Assembly (NCBI RefSeq): GCF_012641475.1
Contig: NZ_JABAIL010000005.1
Span: forward strand, 310,001 to 374,000
Reading direction: 5' to 3'
Origin: Flammeovirga agarivorans
GTDB lineage: Bacteria > Bacteroidota > Bacteroidia > Cytophagales > Flammeovirgaceae
DNA length: 64,000 nucleotides
The notes below the pieces were generated by a model. The model did not search any database. It saw nothing but the letters and a program-made list of their open reading frames with translations, and was not told the DNA's origin. Positions 9,401-17,928 of the stretch are shown here, one piece after another. The first letter of the stretch is position 1. Every line of letters begins with the position of its first letter. The translations under genes and the position numbers were made by a program.

Positions 9401-10210
9401 GATTTGAACCCGATAAAAGCTCGTTTTGAAAAAGAAAAACAGGATTGGGAGAAAGAAGGATTGGATGAAAAAACGGCTCAAGAACGTTCATTGTATAGAG
9501 TTTTCGGTTCCAAGCCAGGAGCGTATGGAGCAGGATTGCAGGGATTGATTGATGAGAAAAACTGGACGAATCAAGAAGATCTTGCCAATGTATATATCAA
9601 TTGGGGTGGTTATGCCTATACAGGTAGAAGAAATGAAGGAAAGTCAGCACATGAGACCTTCAGAAAACGATTATCTATGGTGGAGGTAGTGGTCCAAAAT
9701 CAAGATAACCGAGAGCATGATTTATTAGACTCTGACGATTATTACCAATTTCAAGGAGGAATGACAGCGGCAGTTAACCTGGAGAAAGGAGAGATGCCGA
9801 CCACTTACTTTGGGGATCACTCACGCCCTGATCAACCAAGAATCAAATCACTGAAAGAGGAATTATTAAAAGTATACCGTTCAAGAGTAGTCAATCCAAA
9901 ATGGATGGAAGGGATGAGAGATCATGGTTACAAAGGTGCTTTTGAAATGGCCGCTACCATGGATTACCTTTTCGCCTATGATGCTACCACCAACCTGATC
10001 GAAGATTTTATGTATGAAGGCATCACAGAAGAGTACCTTTTCAATCAAAAAAATCAAGAATTTATCCGCCAACATAACCCGTGGGCATTGAAAGATATGT
10101 CGGAGAGAATGTTGGAAGCGATCCAAAGAGGATTGTGGGAAAACCCAAATCAAGAAACATTGGATCAGTTGAAATCACTATACATGAAGGCAGAAGGAGA
10201 ACTAGAGTAG
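6470..10210 (+). CDS. cobN: Cobaltochelatase large subunit CobN
   Basis: A 1246-residue protein of typical CobN/BchH-family length. Recognisable blocks are the N-terminal [13 protein letters not shown] region, the central [21 protein letters not shown] block, [35 protein letters not shown], and the C-terminal [20 protein letters not shown] and [20 protein letters not shown] segments. CobN binds hydrogenobyrinic acid a,c-diamide and inserts Co2+ with an ATPase partner. The fused ChlI-ChlD-like protein at 627-2228 is the probable partner here. No gene for early corrin-ring synthesis is in view. The gene ends the visible cobalamin cluster: 122 bp without a recognisable gene follow before enolase. 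Confidence 0.95.
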   Translation: [1246 protein letters not shown]

Positions 10211-10332
10211 AAATAATTGTATTTCCTTACTTACGAATATGAATTGCTTGTTACAATTTCAATTTTCAGATCTAATATCAATAAAAAATGACTAACTTAT
10301 AACTAGCTAATTATCAACCCTAAAAACTATTT

Positions 10333-11604
10333 ATGAACACTTTAATTGAATCAATTTATGCTCTTGAAATTTTAGATTCGAGAGGTAACCCAACTGTAAG
10401 AGTTTATGTAGAGCTTTTTGATGGGACAAGAGAGTTTTCTTCTGTTCCTTCAGGTGCGTCTACTGGGCAAAATGAGGCTCTAGAACTAAGAGACAATGAC
10501 AAACGCTATGGAGGAAAAGGTGTGCAAAAAGCAGTAGATAATGTTAATACATTGATTGCTGATGCACTGGAAGGTATGGATGCCACTCGTCAAAAAGATA
10601 TTGATTATACAATGATCGAGTTGGATGGAACAGAAAACAAGTCTAAGCTTGGAGCAAACGCAATATTAGGTGTTTCCATGGCGGTCGCTAAAGCAGCAGC
10701 AAAATCATTGGACATTCCTTTGTATCAATACCTAGGAGGAACCAATGCTGTACGTATACCTGTACCATGTATGAATATTCTAAATGGAGGAGAACATGCT
10801 GATAATAGTGTAGACTTTCAAGAATTTATGTTGGTACCACATGGAGCTCCATCTTTTAAAGAAGGTTTACGATATGTTGCAGAGACATTTCATATTCTAA
10901 AAGGAATTTTGAAAGACCGTAGCTTGGCAACAAGTGTAGGGGATGAAGGAGGCTTTGCTCCAGATTGTGAAAGTAATGAAGCAGCTATTGAACTGATCAT
11001 TGAAGCAATTAATAAAGCAGGGTATTCTCCTGGTAAAGACCTTTCGATAGCTGTTGATAATGCAGCCAATTCTTTCTGTACAAACTTAAAAGATAATTAT
11101 GATCTAGTATGGTCAGGAAGAGGAAAAATGACTTCTGACGATTTAATCAATTTAGCAGGGGAATGGTTAGAGAAATACCCAATTATTCTTTGGGAAGACC
11201 CATTAGCAGAAAAGGATTGGGATGGTTTTGCCAAATTCACCGAAAAGTATGGTAACAAAATCGAGGTGGTGGGTGATGATATCTTCGTGACCAATACCAA
11301 ATACATCCAAGAAGGCATTAATAAAAAAACGGCAAATTCCTGTTTGATCAAATTAAATCAGATCGGATCGGTAACGGAAACAATTGAAGCTGTAAGAATG
11401 TGTAGGGATGCAGGTTGGCGCTATTTCTTATCGCATAGATCAGGTGAAACGGAAGATACTTTTTTGGCTGATTTTGCTGTTGCTATGGACGGAGGACATC
11501 TTAAAACGGGTTCTGCCTGTAGAGGTGAGCGTATTGCAAAATACAATCGTCTATTAGAAATTGAGCAAGAATTGGCAGGGAGATCAGAATATAGATGGAA
11601 ATAA
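10333..11604 (+). CDS. eno: Enolase (phosphopyruvate hydratase)
   Basis: A 423-residue enolase converting 2-phosphoglycerate to phosphoenolpyruvate. Visible blocks are LEILDSRGNPTVRV, PSGASTGQNEALELRD, SVGDEGGFAP (catalytic Glu), IAVDNAAN (metal Asp), LWEDPLAEKDW (metal Glu), VGDDIFVTN (metal Asp), CLIKLNQIGS (catalytic Lys) and SHRSGETEDT. All key residues are present, but some blocks differ from common bacterial enolases (LWEDP rather than SIEDP; DGGHLKTGSACRGER near the C-terminus), so it may be a divergent second copy. It is monocistronic, with a strong terminator just downstream. Confidence 0.93.
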   Translation: MNTLIESIYALEILDSRGNPTVRVYVELFDGTREFSSVPSGASTGQNEALELRDNDKRYGGKGVQKAVDNVNTLIADALEGMDATRQKDIDYTMIELDGTENKSKLGANAILGVSMAVAKAAAKSLDIPLYQYLGGTNAVRIPVPCMNILNGGEHADNSVDFQEFMLVPHGAPSFKEGLRYVAETFHILKGILKDRSLATSVGDEGGFAPDCESNEAAIELIIEAINKAGYSPGKDLSIAVDNAANSFCTNLKDNYDLVWSGRGKMTSDDLINLAGEWLEKYPIILWEDPLAEKDWDGFAKFTEKYGNKIEVVGDDIFVTNTKYIQEGINKKTANSCLIKLNQIGSVTETIEAVRMCRDAGWRYFLSHRSGETEDTFLADFAVAMDGGHLKTGSACRGERIAKYNRLLEIEQELAGRSEYRWK

Positions 11605-11627
11605 AATACCAATAATTTAATAAGAAG

Positions 11628-11656
11628 TACCACCTAAATCTTAGGTGGTATTTTTA
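11628..11656 (+). terminator. Rho-independent terminator of eno
   Basis: A perfect 10-bp stem (TACCACCTAA / TTAGGTGGTA) with a 3-nt loop is followed by TTTTTAT. It lies 24 bp after the enolase stop codon. The stem contains ACCTAA/TTAGGT but is explained by the hairpin and is not counted among the TTAGGTA promoter sites further along. Confidence 0.9.
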
Positions 11657-11822
11657 TATAATCCAGATTATTTAATACAGTTGTCGATAGATTTTTAATT
11701 TTTTTTGTCAGTAATTCTCTAAAAGAACGACTCATTAGTAAAAATGTTCAAAGTCCTTTATGAAGATGATCAAAATGAAAGATCAATCTGATTATTATTT
11801 AATACCAAACTTAACTTTTACT

Positions 11823-12506
11823 ATGAGAACGAAATTATTGACTCTACTCTTCTCTATTTTTAGCTTAGCACTATATGCTCAGCAAGAAACTGAAACATTA
11901 CCTTCAAAATATTTATATGCAGATGCAACTGTACAAATCAGTTCTGACTTTGTAGGATCTTTATCACTAGGTCACTCTTGGGGCTTGGGGCAAAAGAAGA
12001 AATTTGTTCTTGGAACAGGGCTTCGATATTCCTTTTTCCAAGGGAAAGATAATAAAGAGTTTTACTCTGCTCCTCCAGAGTATTATGGAAAGTCAGACAA
12101 ACAAGATACTTTGACAATTGCTAGTCCAAGTCAATCGAATATTGTCCTTTATATTTCATTGAGTTACCGCATCAAAAGTAAATTTGAAGTGGGTATGAAC
12201 ATCGATGCCGTAGGTTATACATTCGGAGCTGATAAGGATGCTGTTTATACAGGTAATGGAAGTAGTCAACCAACTACAGCATCTTCTGGTAATGCATCTC
12301 TTTTACTGATTGGAGCCAACGATACAGGTATGTTAAGTTCTGAGTTCTATGTACAATATCACTTCAATAAAAAGTGGTCAGCAAAGTTAGGTTTTGCACA
12401 TACTTTCACAGAGTTTCAGACGCCAACGGAATTACAGGCAGGGAACAAAAGGTTTAGAGGTGTCAGTGATGGGTTAGTGATTGGAGCAAGGTATAACATA
12501 AAATAA
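11823..12506 (+). CDS. Secreted outer-membrane beta-barrel-like protein, function unknown
   Basis: A 227-residue protein. I chose the Met at 11823 because it opens a clean signal peptide (MRTKLLTLLFSIFSLALYAQ, cut after LYA); an in-frame Met at 11760 would add 21 residues without sense. The mature part alternates short polar turns and aromatic-rich strands (ATVQISSDFVGSLSLGHSW, FVLGTGLRYSF, FYVQYHFNKKWSAKLGF) and ends GLVIGARYNIK, as in small outer-membrane barrels. No specific family is recognised. A YceI gene follows after 6 bp, so the two are probably cotranscribed. Confidence 0.7.
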   Translation: MRTKLLTLLFSIFSLALYAQQETETLPSKYLYADATVQISSDFVGSLSLGHSWGLGQKKKFVLGTGLRYSFFQGKDNKEFYSAPPEYYGKSDKQDTLTIASPSQSNIVLYISLSYRIKSKFEVGMNIDAVGYTFGADKDAVYTGNGSSQPTTASSGNASLLLIGANDTGMLSSEFYVQYHFNKKWSAKLGFAHTFTEFQTPTELQAGNKRFRGVSDGLVIGARYNIK

Positions 12507-12512
12507 GTCATT

Positions 12513-13040
12513 ATGAAAAATAAGTCTCAAGTTATTTTAGCCTTATTATTTCTTAGTGTTGCCAATGTTTTTGCACAGGAGATAAATACAAGTGCTTCAA
12601 GAATTGACTTTAGCATAAGTAACTTTAAGGTGAATACTGTTGAAGGTTTTTTTAATGGTATGAGTGGTATAATTCAGTTTGATGAGAGTAATTTATCATC
12701 ATCAAGTTTTGATGTTTGTATAGCGGCATCAACTGTAAATACGGATAATGAAAAAAGAGATAAACATTTAAAGAATGAAGATTTCTTTGAAGTCGAAAAA
12801 TATCCAACCATCTGTTTTGTCTCTGATGAAATTATAAAAAAGGGAGATCAATACATCACCAAAGGAAGATTAACATTACATGGTGTTACTCAAGAAGTTT
12901 CCATTCCTTTTACAAAAAATGAATCAACGTTAGTAGGTGATTTAAAAATAAATCGATTGGATTATGATTTGGGTAAAGGTACAGGCACTTTTACTGTAGG
13001 AGACGAAGTAGAAATTAAGATTACTTGTGTTTTAAATTGA
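12513..13040 (+). CDS. YceI-family periplasmic protein
   Basis: A 175-residue protein with a signal peptide (MKNKSQVILALLFLSVANVFAQ) and a single YceI lipocalin-like domain. Family features are SRIDFSISNFKVNTVEGFF, the KRDKHLKNEDFFEVEKYP segment, and GRLTLHGVTQEVSIPF in the second half. YceI domains bind isoprenoid or other lipid-like ligands in the periplasm; the ligand here is unknown. It lies directly behind the barrel-like gene and ahead of a shared bidirectional terminator. A second, more divergent YceI-like gene lies at 18740-19348. Confidence 0.88.
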   Translation: MKNKSQVILALLFLSVANVFAQEINTSASRIDFSISNFKVNTVEGFFNGMSGIIQFDESNLSSSSFDVCIAASTVNTDNEKRDKHLKNEDFFEVEKYPTICFVSDEIIKKGDQYITKGRLTLHGVTQEVSIPFTKNESTLVGDLKINRLDYDLGKGTGTFTVGDEVEIKITCVLN

Positions 13041-13051
13041 GGTGTTATAAA

Positions 13052-13084
13052 AAAACACTCTACTGTAAGGTAGAGTGTTTTCTA
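13052..13084. terminator. Bidirectional terminator between the YceI gene and the cysteine desulfurase
   Basis: AAAACACTCTAC and GTAGAGTGTTTT form a perfect 12-bp stem around a 6-nt loop. T-rich flanks on both strands allow it to stop the + strand YceI transcript and the converging - strand cysteine desulfurase transcript. Confidence 0.88.
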
Positions 13085-13107
13085 TTTTTACAAGAATTGA
13101 TAAAGAC

Positions 13108-14253
13108 CTAAGCCTCTACTAAATCTAATATTTCTTTCAGTTTAACGATAACGGTATCGATTTCCTCTTTAGTATTATTTTTTGAGAATGAGAAGCGAAC
13201 TGAAGTTCTATCAGCTGCTCCACCAATACCTGCAATAACATGAGAACCTTGTGATGCCCCACTACTACAGGCACTACCTCCAGAAACAGAAATTTTCTGT
13301 AAGTCCAACGCAAATAATAGCATTCCATTCTTTTCTGAAGGAGGGAAACTAACATTAAGAACAGTATATAAACTGTTGTCAAGATCGTCACTCATACCAT
13401 TGAACTGAACTCCGTCGATATGTTCAGACAATTGCTCTTTCATGTATTGCTTTACTTCTTTGATATGGGCTGTATGGCTATCCATTTCAGCAGTAGCTAT
13501 TTCTAAAGCTTTTGCCAAGCCAACAATTCCCCATACATTTTCAGTACCTGAACGGATTTCTCTTTCCTGTCCACCACCTTCGATTAGTGCTGGCATTTTA
13601 GTTCCTTTTCTGATATACATAAAACCTGCACCTTTTGGTCCATGAAATTTATGTGCTGCACCAGCTAAGGTATGTATGTGTAATTCCTTTACATCTACAG
13701 GAAAATGACCTACACTTTGTACTGTATCAGAATGAAAATAAGCTCCAGATTCTTTACACAGTTCGCCTACTTTTTGGATATCAAGAATATTTCCGATTTC
13801 ATTGTTACAGTGCATTAATGTAACTAATGTTTTATCACCATTTTCTTGAAGTAAAGCCTCTAACTGATTAAGGTCTAGATTTCCTTTCTCATCACAATCC
13901 AAGAAGATCAGTTCAATATTATTTTCTTGAGCTAAATGTTCAGTGATGTGTAGCACTGCATGATGTTCTAATTTTGAAGTAATGATTCTATTCAAATCAT
14001 AAGCATGAACAAGACCTTTAATAGCAGCATTGTCTGTTTCTGTACCACCTGAAGTAAAGATGATTTCAGAAGGAAGTGCATTAATACATTGTGCAATGGA
14101 TTTACGTGCTTTTTCTAATTCTGCTTTTGAAGCTCGTCCGTGTGCATGGGTAGAAGATGGGTTACCATAAATAGTGTCCATCGATTCGATCATAGCTTCT
14201 TTTACCTGAGGGTCAAGTTGTGTACTTGCTGCGCTATCTAAGTAAATGCTCAT
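13108..14253 (-). CDS. Cysteine desulfurase (NifS/IscS family)
   Basis: A 381-residue PLP enzyme that releases sulfur from cysteine for Fe-S cluster and thiocofactor synthesis. It begins MSIYLDSAASTQLDP, and carries FTSGGTETDNAAI, the PLP-lysine block HKFHGPKGAGFMYI, and the active-site Cys loop SGGSACSSGASQGSHV near residue 330. The long Cys loop and HxxHGPKG block place it in the NifS/IscS class rather than SufS. No IscU, IscA or IscR is next to it, so it seems to stand alone between two terminators. Confidence 0.93.
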   Translation of the reverse strand: MSIYLDSAASTQLDPQVKEAMIESMDTIYGNPSSTHAHGRASKAELEKARKSIAQCINALPSEIIFTSGGTETDNAAIKGLVHAYDLNRIITSKLEHHAVLHITEHLAQENNIELIFLDCDEKGNLDLNQLEALLQENGDKTLVTLMHCNNEIGNILDIQKVGELCKESGAYFHSDTVQSVGHFPVDVKELHIHTLAGAAHKFHGPKGAGFMYIRKGTKMPALIEGGGQEREIRSGTENVWGIVGLAKALEIATAEMDSHTAHIKEVKQYMKEQLSEHIDGVQFNGMSDDLDNSLYTVLNVSFPPSEKNGMLLFALDLQKISVSGGSACSSGASQGSHVIAGIGGAADRTSVRFSFSKNNTKEEIDTVIVKLKEILDLVEA

Positions 14254-14330
14254 AGTGTGTTATATGATGATTTGAATTGGTTGGTGTATGTGGTTAAACA
14301 TCACAATTTACTTCAAATACAAAGTTATCC

Positions 14331-14365
14331 AAAAAAACGGACAACCTCGGTAAGATTGTCCGTTT
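14331..14365 (-). terminator. Terminator of glmM
   Basis: On the - strand AAACGGACAA and TTGTCCGTTT form a 10-bp stem around an 11-nt loop, followed by a run of T (A7 at 14331-14337 on +). It lies about 80 bp beyond the glmM stop and separates that gene from the cysteine desulfurase. Confidence 0.88.
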
Positions 14366-14442
14366 AATTATAAATTATTAAGACTTGAATAAGTTTTTGA
14401 TAAACTTGATTTTCAGTTACTTATAATTTTATTGAAATGAAA

Positions 14443-15843
14443 TTACTCAGCTTTAAACTGAATGATTTCTTTGATGTCTGAAATAATCTTTTGTGCTAAG
14501 TGTTCAGCAGTTTGTTCCGTTTCAGACTCAGAATATATACGAATAATAGGTTCAGTATTCGATTTTCTTAAATGAACCCATTCTTTGTCAAATTCGATTT
14601 TTACACCATCCAAAGTATTTACTGGTTGGTTGGCGTATTTTTCTTCCATTTTTTCTAAAATCAAATCAACATCGATTTCAGGAGTTAATTCGATTTTGTT
14701 CTTAGAAATATGGTAGTTTGGATACGACTGACGAAGCATATTAGCAGAACCATTGAAGTTTGCTAATTTAGAAAGGAATAAAGCGATTCCTACTAATGCA
14801 TCTCTACCATAGTGAAGCTCAGGAAGGATTACACCTCCGTTACCTTCACCACCAATAACAGCATTAGTTTCTTTCATCATCTTCACAACATTTACCTCAC
14901 CAACAGCTGATGCAGTGTATTGTCCACCATGCTTTTCAGTTACATCTCTCAAAGCACGAGTTGAAGACATGTTAGATACAGTATTACCCAACTTTTTCGA
15001 TAATACATAATCAGAAACAGCTACTAAAGTGTATTCTTCTCCAAAAGGACTACCATCTTCAGTTACTAAAGCCAAACGGTCTACGTCCGGATCAACAATA
15101 ATACCTAGGTGATAGTTACCATTTTCTAAAGTTCTTGAGATTTCTGTGATGTTCTCAGGTAATGGCTCAGGGTTATGAGGGAAACGACCATTTGGTTCAC
15201 AGTAAAGTTTCTCAACATGATTTACACCAAGTGCTGTTAATAATTTAGGAACAGCGATACCACCTGTAGAGTTTACACAGTCGATTACAACATTAAAGTT
15301 TTTAGCTTTGATAGCTTCTACATCTACCAAATCTAAATCAAGAATCATCTGGATATGCTTATCAATGTAAGTATCATCATAAGAAACTTGTCCAGTTTGT
15401 TTGTAATCTGCGAAATCGTAAGCATCTTTTTCAGCATCAGCAAGGATTTCTCCCATTGCTTCAGCAGAAATAAACTCACCTTTAGAGTTTAATAGTTTTA
15501 AAGCATTCCAGTTAGCAGGGTTATGGCTAGCCGTTAGGATAATGCCACCAGCAGCATGCTCAAGTTCTGTCGCTAACTCAACTGTTGGAGTTGTCGATAA
15601 ACCTAAGTCTACTACATCTACTCCCATTGCTTGTAGTGTACCTGAAACAATCTGAGATAACCAACCACCAGAAACACGGGCATCTCTACCCAATACTACT
15701 TTACGGTTATTGTTTTCATCATTTGCAAGGATCCACTTTGCATAAGCAGCAGAAAATTTTGCAGCATCTACAGGGTTTAATGATTCTTCAGTAGAACCAC
15801 CAATTGTACCCCTAATACCAGATATGGATTTAATTAACGTCAA
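14443..15843 (-). CDS. glmM: Phosphoglucosamine mutase / phosphohexomutase
   Basis: A 466-residue alpha-D-phosphohexomutase. The phosphoserine loop is TASHNPANWNALK (Ser near residue 106), the metal loop is DPDVDRLAL, the sugar-binding loop is GEGNGGV, and the phosphate-binding end is RKSNTEPIIRIYSES. Family members with this loop convert glucosamine-6-phosphate to glucosamine-1-phosphate for UDP-GlcNAc synthesis; phosphomannomutase activity cannot be excluded by eye. It follows comEC by 69 bp on the same strand and ends at its own terminator. Confidence 0.85.
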   Translation of the reverse strand: MTLIKSISGIRGTIGGSTEESLNPVDAAKFSAAYAKWILANDENNNRKVVLGRDARVSGGWLSQIVSGTLQAMGVDVVDLGLSTTPTVELATELEHAAGGIILTASHNPANWNALKLLNSKGEFISAEAMGEILADAEKDAYDFADYKQTGQVSYDDTYIDKHIQMILDLDLVDVEAIKAKNFNVVIDCVNSTGGIAVPKLLTALGVNHVEKLYCEPNGRFPHNPEPLPENITEISRTLENGNYHLGIIVDPDVDRLALVTEDGSPFGEEYTLVAVSDYVLSKKLGNTVSNMSSTRALRDVTEKHGGQYTASAVGEVNVVKMMKETNAVIGGEGNGGVILPELHYGRDALVGIALFLSKLANFNGSANMLRQSYPNYHISKNKIELTPEIDVDLILEKMEEKYANQPVNTLDGVKIEFDKEWVHLRKSNTEPIIRIYSESETEQTAEHLAQKIISDIKEIIQFKAE

Positions 15844-15912
15844 GGCTCAAAAAATTTTGATTAGGTCACAAAAATAAACTTTTATATCATATCAAGAATT
15901 AAATTAACATTC

Positions 15913-17820
15913 TTATTTAAGGATTTTCCCCAAATCAATTTGAGTAAGTTGTGTGTTGTTTGTTATCACGCTGGGAAACACCTTAGAATATGTTGTATTG
16001 CTGTTCTTGATAGATGAACTGACTTTCAATATTTGAACATCAGCAGATTTTTTATTGAGAATAAGAATAGCATGAACATCATCATCACTGTTTTTCTCAA
16101 TAAAATCGTTTTCTATACAGATTCTAAGCCTTTTATTATCAATAGACAAAACACATGATTCAGCAGAAGAGAGAAAATTTATCTGTGAATTTTTAAATCG
16201 TTCGTGATGTCTTTTTAACAGGACAGGAATAGATTTCTGATTATCTGAAAAAATATAGGTGGAAATACTATTCCACTTTTGTATACTTATTATTGTACTT
16301 TTTTCATGATAAACAGACATTAATAATCTGTCTTTTTTAATTAAGAAAACAACTATTAGAGTACTGAAAACCAATAGCATTAGAGTATTGATATATAATG
16401 TGATTCTTTTTGGGTAATAGAAAGTATACATCGATAGATTGAAAAATAAGAGACTAACAATTGTGATTGTTTTAGGAATAAATATGATAGGTAATTGAGG
16501 CCATGAAGAGATTTTTATCAATAAAAATAAATTCCATTCGTAGATAGTGTCAAATAGCCAAAGACACCACTCGTTATAAAAGTTTAATTGTGAGAGCAAT
16601 AATGAGACGATTCCTAAATACATTAATATCGATGTTAGAAGTCCATTGAATAACCCAGAAATAAGTCCGTATACAGGAAAGAAATGAAAATAATATAGAA
16701 CAAGTGGTAATGTTCCAATTTGAGCAACAAGTCCTACTGAAACTAAACCAATCGGTATTTTTAAATACCATTTTAATGATGAAATACGTTTCCAATAAGG
16801 AAACATACTAATGCTGAAAATCGCTATAAAAGATAGTTGGTAACTGATCGAAAAGAATATTGACGGGTCGTATAGTAGTAAACCAAAAGATGCTATACTA
16901 ATGATATTGACAGCAAGGACTTTCCGTTTTAATAAGATACTAACTGTCCCAAGGATCATCATCATCGTAGCTCTAACAATTGAGGGGGGACCACCAACAA
17001 ATAGACTATAACCAACAATAAACATACATGTGATGATAGGTTGAAGTTTATGATACCGCTTTGGAAACCATTTGATCCACCAAAGTAGATAATAGATCAG
17101 CACAGAAAGAATTCCTACATGCATTCCTGATATGGCTAATACATGCATACTCCCCGAAGTTTGATATACCTCTTTTTCCTTTTTTGAAAGGTGAGATTTG
17201 TCTCCAAGTAATAATGAATAAGCAATACCTTGTGATGTTGTTGAAAAAGTTTCGAAGATCAAAGAATCTACTTTAGAGCGAAAATTTTCAATAACCCCTT
17301 TCTTATGTTTTAATACAGTATATTGATTAACCTTAATTTTATGGTAGGCCTGCTGTGAAATAAAATAATCATTATAACTGAAAGAAATCAGGTGCTCTTC
17401 TTTGTTGATTTTTGACAGCTGACCTTGTATAGCAATTGAATCACCTTCTTGAATTTCAATCAAGTTTGGAAAAAGAAGAATAACGTTGTGGGTATAAAAA
17501 CCTTGATCAATTTTACCGAAAATATAATATTCACTTCCTTTTTTCTTTAACTCAGAGGACGTATGAACTAGATACTTATCATTTTCATCAATTATTACAG
17601 ATTTGTGATGAAACGCAATGATTCCACCTAAAAAACAACAAAGATAAAGTGTGAATGAAGCAAAGTATTTCTTGTAAGTAATTTGAAAGAAATGGGATAG
17701 ACATAGACTTACTAAAAAGGCAGAGTAAGCAAGTAGAATATCACAAGAATAAGTATAGGAAAAAGTGATACCCAAGATAAAGGCAATATTTATCCAGAAG
17801 AAAGGAGCTTTATGAATCAT
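15913..17820 (-). CDS. comEC: ComEC/Rec2-family DNA-uptake channel protein
   Basis: A 635-residue polytopic inner-membrane protein. It has an N-terminal DUF4131-like region with membrane helices and an OB-like soluble part, then the Competence core with MHVLAISGMHVGILS near residue 235 and about eight further helices. The C-terminal ~120 residues are soluble but I see no HxHxDH metallo-beta-lactamase motif, so this looks like the shorter Bacteroidetes form without the nuclease-like domain. ComEC moves single-stranded DNA across the inner membrane during transformation. No other competence gene is nearby. Confidence 0.85.
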   Translation of the reverse strand: MIHKAPFFWINIAFILGITFSYTYSCDILLAYSAFLVSLCLSHFFQITYKKYFASFTLYLCCFLGGIIAFHHKSVIIDENDKYLVHTSSELKKKGSEYYIFGKIDQGFYTHNVILLFPNLIEIQEGDSIAIQGQLSKINKEEHLISFSYNDYFISQQAYHKIKVNQYTVLKHKKGVIENFRSKVDSLIFETFSTTSQGIAYSLLLGDKSHLSKKEKEVYQTSGSMHVLAISGMHVGILSVLIYYLLWWIKWFPKRYHKLQPIITCMFIVGYSLFVGGPPSIVRATMMMILGTVSILLKRKVLAVNIISIASFGLLLYDPSIFFSISYQLSFIAIFSISMFPYWKRISSLKWYLKIPIGLVSVGLVAQIGTLPLVLYYFHFFPVYGLISGLFNGLLTSILMYLGIVSLLLSQLNFYNEWCLWLFDTIYEWNLFLLIKISSWPQLPIIFIPKTITIVSLLFFNLSMYTFYYPKRITLYINTLMLLVFSTLIVVFLIKKDRLLMSVYHEKSTIISIQKWNSISTYIFSDNQKSIPVLLKRHHERFKNSQINFLSSAESCVLSIDNKRLRICIENDFIEKNSDDDVHAILILNKKSADVQILKVSSSIKNSNTTYSKVFPSVITNNTQLTQIDLGKILK

Positions 17821-17928
17821 GAATCGTTGAGCGAGAAGTTGGTAATAGTTTATTTTATATCTGAAAACTAATGAAAATTATCGAAACACTTTTTATTTTT
17901 GAATGTCAACTATTCTAACTTTTTAATT

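Noticed and set aside
10239-10295. 18-codon ORF between cobN and eno
   Set aside because: Too short, no similarity to the peptide array and no supporting context.
13137-13391. Extra frames overlapping large genes on either strand (for example inside the cysteine desulfurase, both fusA copies and the kinases)
   Set aside because: They are out-of-frame shadows of well-supported genes with no protein-like features of their own.
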